A stretch of 64,000 nt of DNA from Facklamia lactis (GTDB taxonomy: Bacteria; Bacillota; Bacilli; Lactobacillales; Aerococcaceae), in assembly GCF_015863205.1 (NCBI RefSeq), contig NZ_JACBXQ010000004.1:62001-126000 (forward strand), in the 5' to 3' direction. Under the pieces are notes generated by a model. The model was not told the origin of the DNA. It saw only the letters and a list, made by a program, of their open reading frames with translations, and did not search any database. A program made the position numbers and the translations under genes. This document shows positions 25,835 through 34,553 of the stretch, piece after piece (position 1 is the stretch's first letter; the number at the start of each line of letters is the position of its first letter).

Positions 25835-25860
25835 AAAAGCATCCTAATTAGGATGCTTTT
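25835..25860 (-). terminator. Terminator after pcp
   Basis: A perfect hairpin AAAAGCATCC-TAATTA-GGATGCTTTT, 6 bp beyond the pcp stop codon. Confidence 0.88.
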
Positions 25861-25866
25861 TATTTA

Positions 25867-26514
25867 TTAATGAGTGGTACCTCCCACAAGTTTAATATCT
25901 TCTTGATCCTCGAAATCAACAATCGCTTCAATGGCCTTTTCAATACCTGTCACAATGTCCTTTAGCGACATAGACGGTTGCTGAGCTTTATCAACGACTT
26001 GTTCTGTCATAAAAGGAATATGCATGAAACCAGCTCGTGTCCCTGGTAATTCTCGTTCCGCTAAATAAAGCGATTGATACATAATATGATTGCAGACAAA
26101 AGTTCCTGCTGTATTTGAAACTTGAGCTGGAAGTCCCGCTTGGGCGATGTAATCTGCCATCGCCTTAACAGGAAGTGTCGAGAAATAAGCAGAAGGTCCA
26201 TCGGCTTGAATAGGCTGATCAATTGGCTGATTTCCATCATTATCCTCAATTCTAGCATCGTCCATATTAATGGCTACCCGCTCAGGAGTCAATGCTGTTC
26301 TTCCTCCTGCTTGACCAATGTTTAATATTACATCTGGGCGTACTTGCAGAGCTAGATCACGCATGACATCCGCCGATTTATGAAACACAGTCGGAATCTC
26401 TAGTTTAATAATTTCGGCGCCTGCTATTTCATTCGGTAACATTTTAACAGCTTCAATTGCTGGATTTATGGCTTCTCCTCCAAAAGGATCGAACCCAGTT
26501 ACTAATATTTTCAT
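25867..26514 (-). CDS. pcp: Pyroglutamyl-peptidase I
   Basis: Cysteine peptidase (family C15) that removes N-terminal pyroglutamate from peptides. The catalytic triad is visible: Glu79 in LTPERVAIN, Cys141 in TFVCNHIMY and His165 in GFMHIPF. The N-terminal [14 protein letters not shown] is a family hallmark. At 215 residues it has the usual length. It is the last gene of a DUF969-DUF979-pcp operon. Its product, 5-oxoproline, could be what the two membrane proteins carry. Confidence 0.97.
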   Translation of the reverse strand: MKILVTGFDPFGGEAINPAIEAVKMLPNEIAGAEIIKLEIPTVFHKSADVMRDLALQVRPDVILNIGQAGGRTALTPERVAINMDDARIEDNDGNQPIDQPIQADGPSAYFSTLPVKAMADYIAQAGLPAQVSNTAGTFVCNHIMYQSLYLAERELPGTRAGFMHIPFMTEQVVDKAQQPSMSLKDIVTGIEKAIEAIVDFEDQEDIKLVGGTTH

Positions 26515-26534
26515 TTAATCTCTCCTATCTTAGT

Positions 26535-27542
26535 TTAAAAAGCTAATACATACATCAACACAACGTGAACTACTACCATAATTAAGGCTACTGGAATCTG
26601 TTCTTTAATTACCTTATATTCATCTTTCATCTCTAAAAGAGCAGCCGGTAAGGCATTAAAGTTACCAGCCATCGGCGTCATTAAAGTTCCACAAAATCCA
26701 GCAGTCATTGCAAGTGCACCTGCAATATAAGGATCAGCCCCCAACGCAAACACAAATGGAACTCCTACTCCTGCCGTAATGACCGTAAAAGCAGCAAATG
26801 CATTCCCCATAATCATCGTAAAAATGACCATTCCTAGAACATAGGCCACCACACCAAAAAATCGACTATCTGCAGGAACAAGACCTCCTATAATGGATGA
26901 AATCACTTCTCCTACACCTGCCGCTGTAAAAATAGCTCCTAAAGCCGCTAACAATTGTGGCAATATTCCGGTGGTCGAAACTTGTTGAACCATACGACTA
27001 TTAGATGCTAAAAGATCAGAAGGTTTGGAACGAGTAATCCAAAGTACACAAAGCGTTCCAACAAAAGCCCCCAATCCAACTGATACCGCACTTAAGCTTT
27101 CGAAAGTCAATCCTACGATCATCGCCACAAAACCTAACATCAGAACCGGAATAAAAATCTTATTCCCAAACTTCTGAGCATTTTCTTCCGCCTTTTCTTG
27201 ATCTACTTCTGGTAAATCACCTGTCTTAACCTGTTTAAAAAGAGTTAATAAGCCGATTAAACAAATAAGGATCCCGATATAAAGAGGCGGTATAAACGAA
27301 CCTCCAATAAACGTTACACCACTTAAGATCCAAAACAAACCTGAACCTAATCGATTCGTATTTGTTTTATCCAACAAAGCAGAAACCCCTGCATGCAATA
27401 ATTGTAAGCCTATCACCCAATATAGAATCTCTTTGAATAAAGGAACATGAGACTCTACTGCACTATTCCATTCTGCAAAAACTTTTGATATCGGTTCAAA
27501 CCATCCCATCATTCCACTCAAAAAAATACTAATCATTCCCAT
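26535..27542 (-). CDS. DUF979 family membrane protein
   Basis: A 335-residue polytopic membrane protein of DUF979, with about ten hydrophobic segments and Gly-rich loops such as TAGFCGTLMTPMAGNFNALPAALL. It always appears to travel with DUF969, and often with pcp. I choose the ATG at 27540-27542, 9 bases after AAAGGAG; 14 upstream in-frame codons are unlikely. It overlaps the DUF969 gene by 14 bp, so translation is probably coupled. A role in uptake of 5-oxoproline or pyroglutamyl peptides is suggested only by this neighbourhood. Confidence 0.88.
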   Translation of the reverse strand: MGMISIFLSGMMGWFEPISKVFAEWNSAVESHVPLFKEILYWVIGLQLLHAGVSALLDKTNTNRLGSGLFWILSGVTFIGGSFIPPLYIGILICLIGLLTLFKQVKTGDLPEVDQEKAEENAQKFGNKIFIPVLMLGFVAMIVGLTFESLSAVSVGLGAFVGTLCVLWITRSKPSDLLASNSRMVQQVSTTGILPQLLAALGAIFTAAGVGEVISSIIGGLVPADSRFFGVVAYVLGMVIFTMIMGNAFAAFTVITAGVGVPFVFALGADPYIAGALAMTAGFCGTLMTPMAGNFNALPAALLEMKDEYKVIKEQIPVALIMVVVHVVLMYVLAF

Positions 27543-28227
27543 TACTATGATCTCCTTTAGCATGACGTCTTTTGACTTGAACATCCAATAATAAATTGTA
27601 GACTGTCACTACAACTAAGGCAATAATTCCAATCGGTACTGATGCTCTCGCTATTTGGGCCGTTGTTCCATCATACCCCAGTTCTTGCAAAGTTCCGGCC
27701 ATTAACAGCACACCCGCAGAGCCTAAAAAGATATTCTGACCATAAAAGTTGCCAAAGTTTTCATTCGCAGCAGCACGTGCTTTAATTGTCTCCACTTCAC
27801 CTTCTGAGAGATCATCCGTCACTTTTAATTTTGCAGCTGCTTCTCCCATCGGATAGATAAGCGGTCTAACAAATTGCGGATGCCCTCCTAAACGAATTGA
27901 GAAAGCACCTGCTATAATTCGAATCAGCATATAAAGAGAATAGAGCCCACCTGTCGTCAGTCCCTTCAACTTTCCTATCAGCCGAATGGCTTGTTGCTTC
28001 AAGCCGAATTTCTCAGTCAAACCAATCATAGGCAATGATAAAAAGAATAATGACACAATTCTCTGATCAGCATAGGCTTGGCCTAAAGTAGACAGAAAAT
28101 CAGGTAAAGAAATTCCCGATACTAACGCTGTTACCAACCCTGCAATAATGACTGTCGCTAAAGTATCAAATTTAAAAACAAACCCTAAAACAATAATGAC
28201 AATACCAATTAGCTTAATCCATTCCAT
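27529..28227 (-). CDS. DUF969 family membrane protein
   Basis: A 232-residue membrane protein of DUF969 with about five to six hydrophobic segments and conserved-looking loops (RLGGHPQFVRPLIYPM; AAANENFGNFYGQN). It is the first gene of the DUF969-DUF979-pcp operon, behind a TAGGAGG ribosome site, and probably forms one transporter with DUF979. The function is not established; substrate inference comes from pcp. Confidence 0.88.
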   Translation of the reverse strand: MEWIKLIGIVIIVLGFVFKFDTLATVIIAGLVTALVSGISLPDFLSTLGQAYADQRIVSLFFLSLPMIGLTEKFGLKQQAIRLIGKLKGLTTGGLYSLYMLIRIIAGAFSIRLGGHPQFVRPLIYPMGEAAAKLKVTDDLSEGEVETIKARAAANENFGNFYGQNIFLGSAGVLLMAGTLQELGYDGTTAQIARASVPIGIIALVVVTVYNLLLDVQVKRRHAKGDHSNGND

Positions 28228-28431
28228 AAAATCCTCCTATAAATTCAATCGATAATTACAATTAAAAATACTAACACAAACTTGATTCCAAATAAAACAT
28301 AAAGGTCATCAGCTATTTTCTTCTTTAAGTTCAAATGCATCACCATGTCTTACAAACTTTTCAAATAAAAATATTTGCTTTGTAACGAAAGCTCTTGCTT
28401 AACTTTCCTTCTCTCTCAGGCTAAAATCAAA

Positions 28432-28455
28432 AAAGCGATGCAATCGTATCGCTTT
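28432..28455 (-). terminator. Terminator after the lipoprotein gene
   Basis: Minus strand: AAAGCGAT-ACGATTGC-ATCGCTTT followed by TTTGATTTT, 17 bp after the lipoprotein stop codon. It ends the four-gene signalling operon. Confidence 0.8.
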
Positions 28456-28471
28456 AACGAAAATAATTCCT

Positions 28472-28876
28472 CTACATTGGCTTATAGTATAATCCCGCCA
28501 CTTGATCTTCTTGATAGCTAATAGTAAAAGCAGCTGATTTCTTACTAAATTCTATTTGTAAGATTGTGACAATTAACCCCTCTTTTTCTACAGCAATCGA
28601 CTTCTTGATTTCTCCTATTTCTCCTAGATCTTTAATATCTTTTTGCATGGTCTGCCAAGTTTCCCTATCGATTACTTCCTTAATCTCCTCTGTAGAGGCC
28701 TCCATTAAAGCATCATAATCATCAGCAAGAATCCAACCAATTACCTCTTCTGAGTTTGTAATATATTCCTTTGATACTGTCTCATCTAATTTTTTCCCAC
28801 CAGTACATGCAGTTAAACCAATAATCATGACCGTTAATAATACTAAACTTTTCATCATATGTTTTATTTTATTCAT
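28472..28876 (-). CDS. Small lipoprotein (DUF3887-like)
   Basis: A 134-residue predicted lipoprotein. The signal sequence MNKIKHMMKS-LVLLTVMIIG ends in the lipobox LTAC (Cys24). The mature part, 110 residues, reads like a small alpha/beta domain of the DUF3887/NTF2-like type (ILADDYDALMEASTEEIKEVI). It overlaps the protease gene by 8 bp (ATGAATAA), so the two are translationally coupled. The hydrophobic tail of its signal peptide resembles those from which enterococcal sex pheromones are cut; this is inference. It is the last gene of the operon. Confidence 0.85.
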   Translation of the reverse strand: MNKIKHMMKSLVLLTVMIIGLTACTGGKKLDETVSKEYITNSEEVIGWILADDYDALMEASTEEIKEVIDRETWQTMQKDIKDLGEIGEIKKSIAVEKEGLIVTILQIEFSKKSAAFTISYQEDQVAGLYYKPM

Positions 28877-29525
28877 AGATTTTCCTACCTTTTCTTATTA
28901 AATACGTTGCATAGATTCCTACTAAAAGGGTCACACAAGTAAAAATAATTTCTGCCCAAACATAGTATCCCCTAGTAGCAACTATCACTGTAATAAAATT
29001 GGCCACACAATGTAGACCGATAGTAATCAGCCAAAATCGCTTTTCCTTGTTAAGTACGCCATAATAAACAATCATCGATAACGCAATATGTAATCCTATT
29101 GCAACTAATCTTTCCCAACTAATCAACCCATATTCTAATAATTGATTACTAGATATTATTGATGGCAAGCCCGCTAATATCAATGCTTCAATCCCACCAT
29201 GCCCTAAACCAAACAGAAAACCGGTTTTTAAAATAGACTGTTTATTTGTCCTCTTCAAAAATATCCAACGACTTGTTTCTTCAAATAGGCCCGCTGTAAA
29301 TGATAAAACAAATAAATAAGACAACCGATTATTTTCTACCCAATGCTTGATGCTATCACTATTAGCAATAATAAACCTAATTAGTGGAAGACGAATTAAT
29401 AACTGAGAAACCAGAAAAGACAAGACACCAAATAAAAAGATTTTACTCATTTGATATTTCATTGAAAGAAATAACCCTACTATAGGAATCCCTATACAAA
29501 TTACTAACGTAATAGAATATGCCAA
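28869..29525 (-). CDS. YhfC-type intramembrane glutamic protease
   Basis: A 218-residue membrane protein with about seven hydrophobic segments. It carries the YhfC/PrsW-superfamily signature: FEETSRW (Glu pair near 82-83) and FGLGHGGIEA (His, Glu) near 105-114, with a possible further His late (LHCVAN). Such proteins are predicted intramembrane proteases. The start is TTG, preceded by AAAGGAGG. It lies 69 bp after the kinase gene and overlaps the lipoprotein gene, placing it in the signalling operon, where it might process a peptide or the lipoprotein. Confidence 0.86.
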   Translation of the reverse strand: MAYSITLVICIGIPIVGLFLSMKYQMSKIFLFGVLSFLVSQLLIRLPLIRFIIANSDSIKHWVENNRLSYLFVLSFTAGLFEETSRWIFLKRTNKQSILKTGFLFGLGHGGIEALILAGLPSIISSNQLLEYGLISWERLVAIGLHIALSMIVYYGVLNKEKRFWLITIGLHCVANFITVIVATRGYYVWAEIIFTCVTLLVGIYATYLIRKGRKIYE

Positions 29526-29594
29526 GTAATCCCTCCTTTAGAACAGACTATCATTTCCAATAAGAAAAGATAGATTCTATTCAAACTTGGTCAT

Positions 29595-30920
29595 TTATTT
29601 AGCATAAGTGGTTATTATTTCTAGACATTGAACAAAATACCCCTTTTCAAAGTGCGTATCAAGCATGAGATAAGGATATTTAACAATCAACTGTTGTAGA
29701 TTCACCAGTCCAATTCCCCGATTCTCTCCTTTTGAAGATCGTGCTTCATCATAATAATATGCAAGAGGATATTCAAGATTAGAACAAGTATTTTTCACTA
29801 TCCAATAAATAGCCTTTTGATCATGAAAACACGAAATAATAACCTTGGAATTTTCAATTAACTCTGCCTCCTCTATTGCATTATCAAGAATAATCGAAAT
29901 GATACGAATAAAGTCTAATCGTTCAACTTGTTCAATCGTAATCTTGTCAGGAATATCAATCATAACTTTAATGTTTTTTGTAGAAGCTGACATGACTTTA
30001 CTGAAAAGGACACTTTTCACCTCGATGCTTTGTATATTTTCTATTGCAGGATAATAAATCGATGGTTGATTTAATTGTGCTTTGCTTGGCTTAATAATCC
30101 TATTATAAATCTCTTCTACTTGTTCCATATCCTTTGCCTGAATACTCTGCTCTAAAGAAAGCAATACATTCAAATAGTCATGTCGAAACTGTTGAATTTC
30201 CTTCTGATTTTCTTCTAGTCCCTTCAAATAGAATTGTAATTGTTCTTGCTGCTGTCTATCAAATTGGCTCACTAAAATTTTCTTCTCTTGAAATGAAAAC
30301 CAAATAATCAATAAAAGCAGAAGAAAGCTCCCCGCTATAAATACTGACCACAATATATCCCTTAAATTATGATCAAAAATGGACAAAAAAAGCATGTCGG
30401 GGGAACTTATCAAAAAAGCAATAGCCAGTAATAAAATCGACAAAAGTAAGATCATTTTACTGACTTTAGCTTGAATAAATAAAATAACTGTTTCTTCTAT
30501 ACGTTGCCTATTAAGAAAAATAAATACTTCTAAAACAAAACAAATCGTTAAATTTAACCAAAAATTAAAACTTAAAATAATCGGTAACGAGGAATTCATA
30601 TACCAATCTGTTACCACAACCAATAACACATTCCGAAATAAACTCACGAACAATATCGTAAAAATGCTAAGCAATAATACAGATAAGTTACACTTTTGAT
30701 CTGTATATCTTTTTCCTAATAAAAATAAACATAGCATCGGTATCAAAATCCCCATTTCACTGAGTCTCGTTATTCTAATCCCGACAACTATCCCTAATAA
30801 AATGGCAAGACAGCAAATAATTTTATGATAAAAATTAAAAAAATCATACTTCCCTATTAATGCTAAGAAAAAATTGATATGGTTAAAAATGATTAAAAAA
30901 TAAATCGGATAAAATTCCAT
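29595..30920 (-). CDS. AgrC/ComD-like membrane sensor histidine kinase
   Basis: A 441-residue sensor of the HPK10 (GHKL) type used in Gram-positive quorum sensing. The first ~210 residues form about six to seven membrane segments. A linker coiled coil (FQEKKILVSQFDRQQQEQL) leads to the H-box QFRHDYLNVL with the phosphoacceptor His near 243. The N-box is LDNAIEEAE near 347, and the G-box reads RGIGLVNLQQ. It starts 4 bp after the response regulator stop, behind GAGGAAAG. No agrB, agrD or comC-like precursor is visible nearby. Confidence 0.93.
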   Translation of the reverse strand: MEFYPIYFLIIFNHINFFLALIGKYDFFNFYHKIICCLAILLGIVVGIRITRLSEMGILIPMLCLFLLGKRYTDQKCNLSVLLLSIFTILFVSLFRNVLLVVVTDWYMNSSLPIILSFNFWLNLTICFVLEVFIFLNRQRIEETVILFIQAKVSKMILLLSILLLAIAFLISSPDMLFLSIFDHNLRDILWSVFIAGSFLLLLLIIWFSFQEKKILVSQFDRQQQEQLQFYLKGLEENQKEIQQFRHDYLNVLLSLEQSIQAKDMEQVEEIYNRIIKPSKAQLNQPSIYYPAIENIQSIEVKSVLFSKVMSASTKNIKVMIDIPDKITIEQVERLDFIRIISIILDNAIEEAELIENSKVIISCFHDQKAIYWIVKNTCSNLEYPLAYYYDEARSSKGENRGIGLVNLQQLIVKYPYLMLDTHFEKGYFVQCLEIITTYAK

Positions 30921-30924
30921 TTTG

Positions 30925-31659
30925 TCATCTTTCCTCTTTCATTAAATGCTTTATATCAGATAAATTGCGTCTTGAAATTTCAACCTTATCTCCTGACATT
31001 AATAGAAGCCACCTATTATGTGTGTCTAATTCTCTAACCATTCTCATATTAACTAAACACGACTGATTGCACTTAATAAGGAAAGAATGTTTCGCTTCCA
31101 TTTCTTTAAGCGTTCCATAAAAAAGAATTTTTCTCAAAGGACCTCTTGCAACCAGGCGGTGGGCCTGAACCGTTTCAATGACTTCAATTTCTTTACTGGG
31201 AATTTTTTTAATACTTAATTCATTTTCAATTACGATATACTCTTGGTTACTAGGATCATTGATACGTTTTTGATATTCTTCTAAGCACTTACAAATCATT
31301 TTTCGGATATAGATTTCTGTTTGATTTTTTTCAATAAAAGTCAAAGCTGATACCAAATATTGATATGAAATGGGTGCGTATTCTCCATGGCTAGTAATAA
31401 AAACAATGAGTCCTTCTTGGTCATATTTCCGAATTTCCTTAGCTACATCTAGACCGTTTAGCTGATTTTCTTTCAATTCAATATCTAAGAAATATAGCGA
31501 AAGCTCACTCCTCTCCTCAATCATATCAAATAGTTTTCTATATTTAGTAAAAGTAAATATTTCTCCAAAATTTTGCGTAAACGTTTTTGACTCCTTTTCT
31601 ACTAACTCTTTTATCTTTTGTCCATAAAATACATCATCATCTAAAATATATATACTCAA
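30925..31659 (-). CDS. AgrA/ComE-like LytTR response regulator
   Basis: A 244-residue regulator. The receiver domain (1-125) has the acidic pocket in LDDDVF and the phosphoacceptor Asp in YFLDIEL (about residue 59), with the conserved Thr/Ser in ITSHGEY. The C-terminal LytTR DNA-binding domain (about 140-240) includes SFLIKCNQSCLVNMRMVREL and KVEISRRN. The start is TTG at 31657-31659, well placed after AGGAGG. It leads an operon with the kinase, the YhfC protease and the lipoprotein, and probably autoregulates it. Confidence 0.93.
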   Translation of the reverse strand: MSIYILDDDVFYGQKIKELVEKESKTFTQNFGEIFTFTKYRKLFDMIEERSELSLYFLDIELKENQLNGLDVAKEIRKYDQEGLIVFITSHGEYAPISYQYLVSALTFIEKNQTEIYIRKMICKCLEEYQKRINDPSNQEYIVIENELSIKKIPSKEIEVIETVQAHRLVARGPLRKILFYGTLKEMEAKHSFLIKCNQSCLVNMRMVRELDTHNRWLLLMSGDKVEISRRNLSDIKHLMKEER

Positions 31660-31721
31660 TAGTAAGACCTCCTGTCACAAAAGAAATTATATCTAACAAC
31701 TTATAAAAGCCTTTAATTTTT

Positions 31722-31750
31722 ATTATACAACCTAATCCATACACTGTATA
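31722..31750 (-). promoter_or_regulatory. Possible promoter of the signalling operon
   Basis: Minus strand: TATACA (31745-31750), 17-base spacer, TATAAT (31722-31727). A second TATAAT at 31686-31691, closer to the gene, has no good -35. I found no clean LytTR direct-repeat pair. Confidence 0.4.
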
Positions 31751-31787
31751 TTCTGCCTTAAGCCTATTTAGTTTTTAGGCAATAAAA

Positions 31788-31822
31788 ATCTCCCAAATTT
31801 TTATCAAAAAAATTCAGGAGAT
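31788..31822 (-). terminator. Terminator after the M20 hydrolase gene
   Basis: Minus strand: ATCTCC...GGAGAT outer stem continued by AATTTTT/AAAAATT, followed by TTTTTATT. It lies about 130 bp after the hydrolase stop codon and upstream of the regulator gene. Confidence 0.75.
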
Positions 31823-31955
31823 CATTTTTAAATTTATGGAACCTATATATTGAATTAGTACTCTCACTTTGTTACCACTACCGATTAATATAGACATGAC
31901 TGCAAATTACATTCACTAATTAAAACAAAACCGCTTGATTTCATCCTCTATTCTT

Positions 31956-33137
31956 TTATTCTTTCTCTTTTAAATACGCCCAGGCATACTGTGCATATAG
32001 CTCTGCACCGACTTTTAACGCATCTTCATCAATATTAAAATTACCATTATGATGTGCCCAACAAGTATCTTTCTCCTCATTAGCACAACCAACAGTTGCA
32101 AAAGCACCAGGACAATTGGAAAGGTAGAAGCCAAAATCTTCTCCCCCCATGGTTGGGACTAAATTTTTAAAACTTTCTTCCCCAAATGCTTCTTTCGCAA
32201 TACTTTCTATCAATTTCGCACTTTTCTCTTCATTATTAACAGCATCCGTCATACGATCATATTCAAACGTATAATCAGCGTGATACATTGCTGCAATAGC
32301 ATTCGCATATTCCTCTAGCTTAGCCTCAATCGTATCACGGGCTTCACTGTCAAACGTCCGAACCGTACCTTCACAGAACGAATCTTCTGCGATGACATTA
32401 AAACGTATTCCACTGGACATCTTGCCAACAGTTACTACAGCGGGATGTAAGGGATCTAACTCTCGACTTACAATTGCTTGGATATTATTAACATATTGAG
32501 CCATCATAATGGTCGCATCATTCGCTTGTTGAGGCATCGCTCCATGCCCCCCTTTACCTTTAAAGGTCACCTTGAATATATCAGCAGCAGCAAAAGAGGG
32601 TCCTACTTGACTCGAAACTTCTCCCGTTGGTGCATTTGACCAAATATGGATACCAAACACATTATCAACACCATGCATTGCCCCTTGATCAATAAGCCAT
32701 TTCGCTCCTCTTGCTTGTTCTTCTGCAGGTTGAAATAATAGTCGAATATTCCCTTGAAGTTCTTCTTTAACATCATTTAAAGCCCGTACTGCCGTTAGTA
32801 ACATTGCAGTATGAGCATCGTGGCCACACGCATGCATAATACCATCTTTTTTAGAGCGATACTCTAATTCACGATTTAACTCATAAACCGGTAAAGCATC
32901 CATATCTGCTCTTAAAGCAACTGTCTTTCCTGGCTTACCTCCTTTTATTTCTGCAATGACTCCTGTTGGGTTCGTCTTTTTATACGGGATTCCTAATTCG
33001 TTTAATTTTTCTACGATCAATTGGGTTGTTTCATATTCTTCAGAAGATAATTCAGGATTCTCATGTAAATATCTCCGCAAAGCGATCAAATCATTTTCAT
33101 GCTGGCTAATTAATTCTGTTATTTTTTCATTTATCAT
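31956..33137 (-). CDS. M20 family amidohydrolase (N-acyl-amino-acid type)
   Basis: A 393-residue zinc amidohydrolase of the M20D group (hippurate, IAA-amino acid or N-acetyl-diaminopimelate hydrolases). Metal-binding motif MHACGHDAH is at residues 101-109 (Cys104, His106), and PAEEQARGA near 137 carries the catalytic Glu pair. The dimerisation domain GKGGHGAMPQQANDA and the late ligand motif GGEDFGFY are present. The start is ATG at 33135-33137 after AAAGGGGGC; the preceding 25 in-frame codons overlap the promoter. It is divergent from a membrane transporter-like gene and shares a palindromic control region with it, suggesting import and hydrolysis of one acylated substrate. Confidence 0.94.
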   Translation of the reverse strand: MINEKITELISQHENDLIALRRYLHENPELSSEEYETTQLIVEKLNELGIPYKKTNPTGVIAEIKGGKPGKTVALRADMDALPVYELNRELEYRSKKDGIMHACGHDAHTAMLLTAVRALNDVKEELQGNIRLLFQPAEEQARGAKWLIDQGAMHGVDNVFGIHIWSNAPTGEVSSQVGPSFAAADIFKVTFKGKGGHGAMPQQANDATIMMAQYVNNIQAIVSRELDPLHPAVVTVGKMSSGIRFNVIAEDSFCEGTVRTFDSEARDTIEAKLEEYANAIAAMYHADYTFEYDRMTDAVNNEEKSAKLIESIAKEAFGEESFKNLVPTMGGEDFGFYLSNCPGAFATVGCANEEKDTCWAHHNGNFNIDEDALKVGAELYAQYAWAYLKEKE

Positions 33138-33162
33138 TTGAATGCCCCCTTTAGTGGATGTT

Positions 33163-33191
33163 ATATTAAAACAAAATGATAAAATTGTCAA
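33163..33191 (-). promoter_or_regulatory. Promoter of the M20 hydrolase gene
   Basis: Minus strand: TTGACA (33186-33191), 17-base spacer, TAATAT (33163-33168). The -35 lies in the left arm of the large palindrome. Confidence 0.7.
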
Positions 33192-33215
33192 ATAGGTTGA
33201 CAATTTTATCATTTT
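33173..33215. promoter_or_regulatory. Perfect 43-bp palindrome, candidate shared operator
   Basis: Two exact 19-bp arms (33173-33191 and 33197-33215) around a 5-base centre (ATAGG). Each arm contains the -35 TTGACA of one of the two divergent promoters, facing outward. A dimeric or tetrameric regulator bound here would control both genes at once. Confidence 0.8.
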
Positions 33216-33225
33216 AATTTAATGT
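33197..33225 (+). promoter_or_regulatory. Promoter of the transporter-like gene
   Basis: TTGACA (33197-33202), 17-base spacer, TAATGT (33220-33225). The -35 lies in the right arm of the palindrome. Confidence 0.6.
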
Positions 33226-33255
33226 AATTTACAATATTCTTAAAGGAGGGATTGC

Positions 33256-34455
33256 ATGGATAGTTTTTCTGCTCTTACATTTGTCTTGGGAAGTTTTGCA
33301 ATTGGAGATATTATCGCTACTAAGACCAAAAGTGTCGTCTCAATGTTATTTACAGTTTCAGTAATTTTTCTTATTGGTTTTTGGTTCGGCTTACCTGTTA
33401 CTATCTTTGAAGATTCTCAATTACTAGGGGTTGGTTCCTTAACCATTGTCATGTTGCTAACCCATCTGGGCACTATGCTTGATATTAATGAATTAAAAGT
33501 TCAATGGAAAACGGTTATCATTGCAGTCTCATCAATATTTGGGGTGTTTATATTTATGATGCTATTAGTCGGCCCCTTCTTAGGATTTGAATATGCCTTT
33601 GTGGCTGCTCCTCCTCTGGCTGGTGGTGTCATCGCTGGTTTACAAATGGGAGAAGCTGCAACTCAAATTGGAAATGAAAATCTCTCAATTTTAGCGACTT
33701 TATTAGTTGTCATCCAAGGTTTTGTCGGCTATCCTTTGGCCTCAATTTGCCTAAAAAAAGAAGCCAAGCATATTTTATCAAACAAGCACCAGACAACTAT
33801 TCAAGAAGGTCTTTCTCCTCTTAATACAAAAGAAGATAAAGAAAAATTACTCGATTTTATACCTGAAAAGTATCATACCAGTAATGTGCACCTTGCTAAA
33901 AACGCCCTTGTTTCGATGATCGCTATCGGTTTATCTGCTGCTTTGACTCAATTAGCTGGGACTACTATCATTGATAAGAATATTATGGCTCTTTTAATGG
34001 GGGTTGTCTTTTGTGAATTAGGCTTCTTAGAAAAAAACAATTTAAACAAAGGAAATTCTTTTGGTTTCTTAATGGCAGCCATCACTGCTGTGATTATATC
34101 TAGCCTTTCTAAAGCAACTCCCACTGTAATCGTAAATTTATTACCTGCTATTATTTTATCTTTATTTGCAGCTACTATAGGTATTCTAATTTTCAGTTCC
34201 CTTTCTGCCAAATTTTTAAAAGTCTCGAGATGGATGGCCATGGCAATTGGGATCTCTGCACTCTTTGGTTTCCCAGGAACGTATATTGTTACAAATGAGG
34301 TTTCTACTGCCGTTGCCAGAAATTCAGAAGAAAAAGAACTTCTAATGGACACCATGCTACCTCAAATGCTAGTCGCCGGATTCATAACAGTTTCAATCGG
34401 TTCTGTCATCCTAGCAGGAATCCTAGCCCCAATTTTGGTCAGTCAATTTAGCTAA
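33256..34455 (+). CDS. Transporter-like polytopic membrane protein
   Basis: A 399-residue membrane protein I cannot assign to a named family with confidence. It has about ten to eleven hydrophobic segments and a central cytoplasmic loop (about 175-215, rich in Lys and Glu). The halves look related: each has a Gly-rich re-entrant-like stretch (PPLAGGVIAGLQMGEAATQIG; ALFGFPGTYIVTNEVS), as in inverted-repeat secondary transporters. The ATG follows AAAGGAGGG. It shares a palindromic control region with the M20 hydrolase, so the substrate may be an N-acyl amino acid or a short peptide. It ends at a bidirectional terminator. Confidence 0.88.
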   Translation: MDSFSALTFVLGSFAIGDIIATKTKSVVSMLFTVSVIFLIGFWFGLPVTIFEDSQLLGVGSLTIVMLLTHLGTMLDINELKVQWKTVIIAVSSIFGVFIFMMLLVGPFLGFEYAFVAAPPLAGGVIAGLQMGEAATQIGNENLSILATLLVVIQGFVGYPLASICLKKEAKHILSNKHQTTIQEGLSPLNTKEDKEKLLDFIPEKYHTSNVHLAKNALVSMIAIGLSAALTQLAGTTIIDKNIMALLMGVVFCELGFLEKNNLNKGNSFGFLMAAITAVIISSLSKATPTVIVNLLPAIILSLFAATIGILIFSSLSAKFLKVSRWMAMAIGISALFGFPGTYIVTNEVSTAVARNSEEKELLMDTMLPQMLVAGFITVSIGSVILAGILAPILVSQFS

Positions 34456-34492
34456 TCAAAATATCTAGACAACAAATTCCAATTTTACTCTA

Positions 34493-34526
34493 AAATAAGA
34501 CCAACAAATTAACGTTGGTCTTATTT
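34493..34526. terminator. Bidirectional terminator
   Basis: A perfect 13-bp stem (AAATAAGACCAAC and complement) with an 8-base loop, between the convergent transporter and rhodanese genes. Confidence 0.85.
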
Positions 34527-34553
34527 ACAATAGGATAACTATTATTATGGTTC

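Noticed and set aside
31660-31955. A peptide pheromone gene upstream of the LytTR regulator
   Set aside because: I read both strands and found only very short frames (such as a 5-codon ATG frame near 31837) without ribosome sites; terminator and promoter signals explain the stretch.
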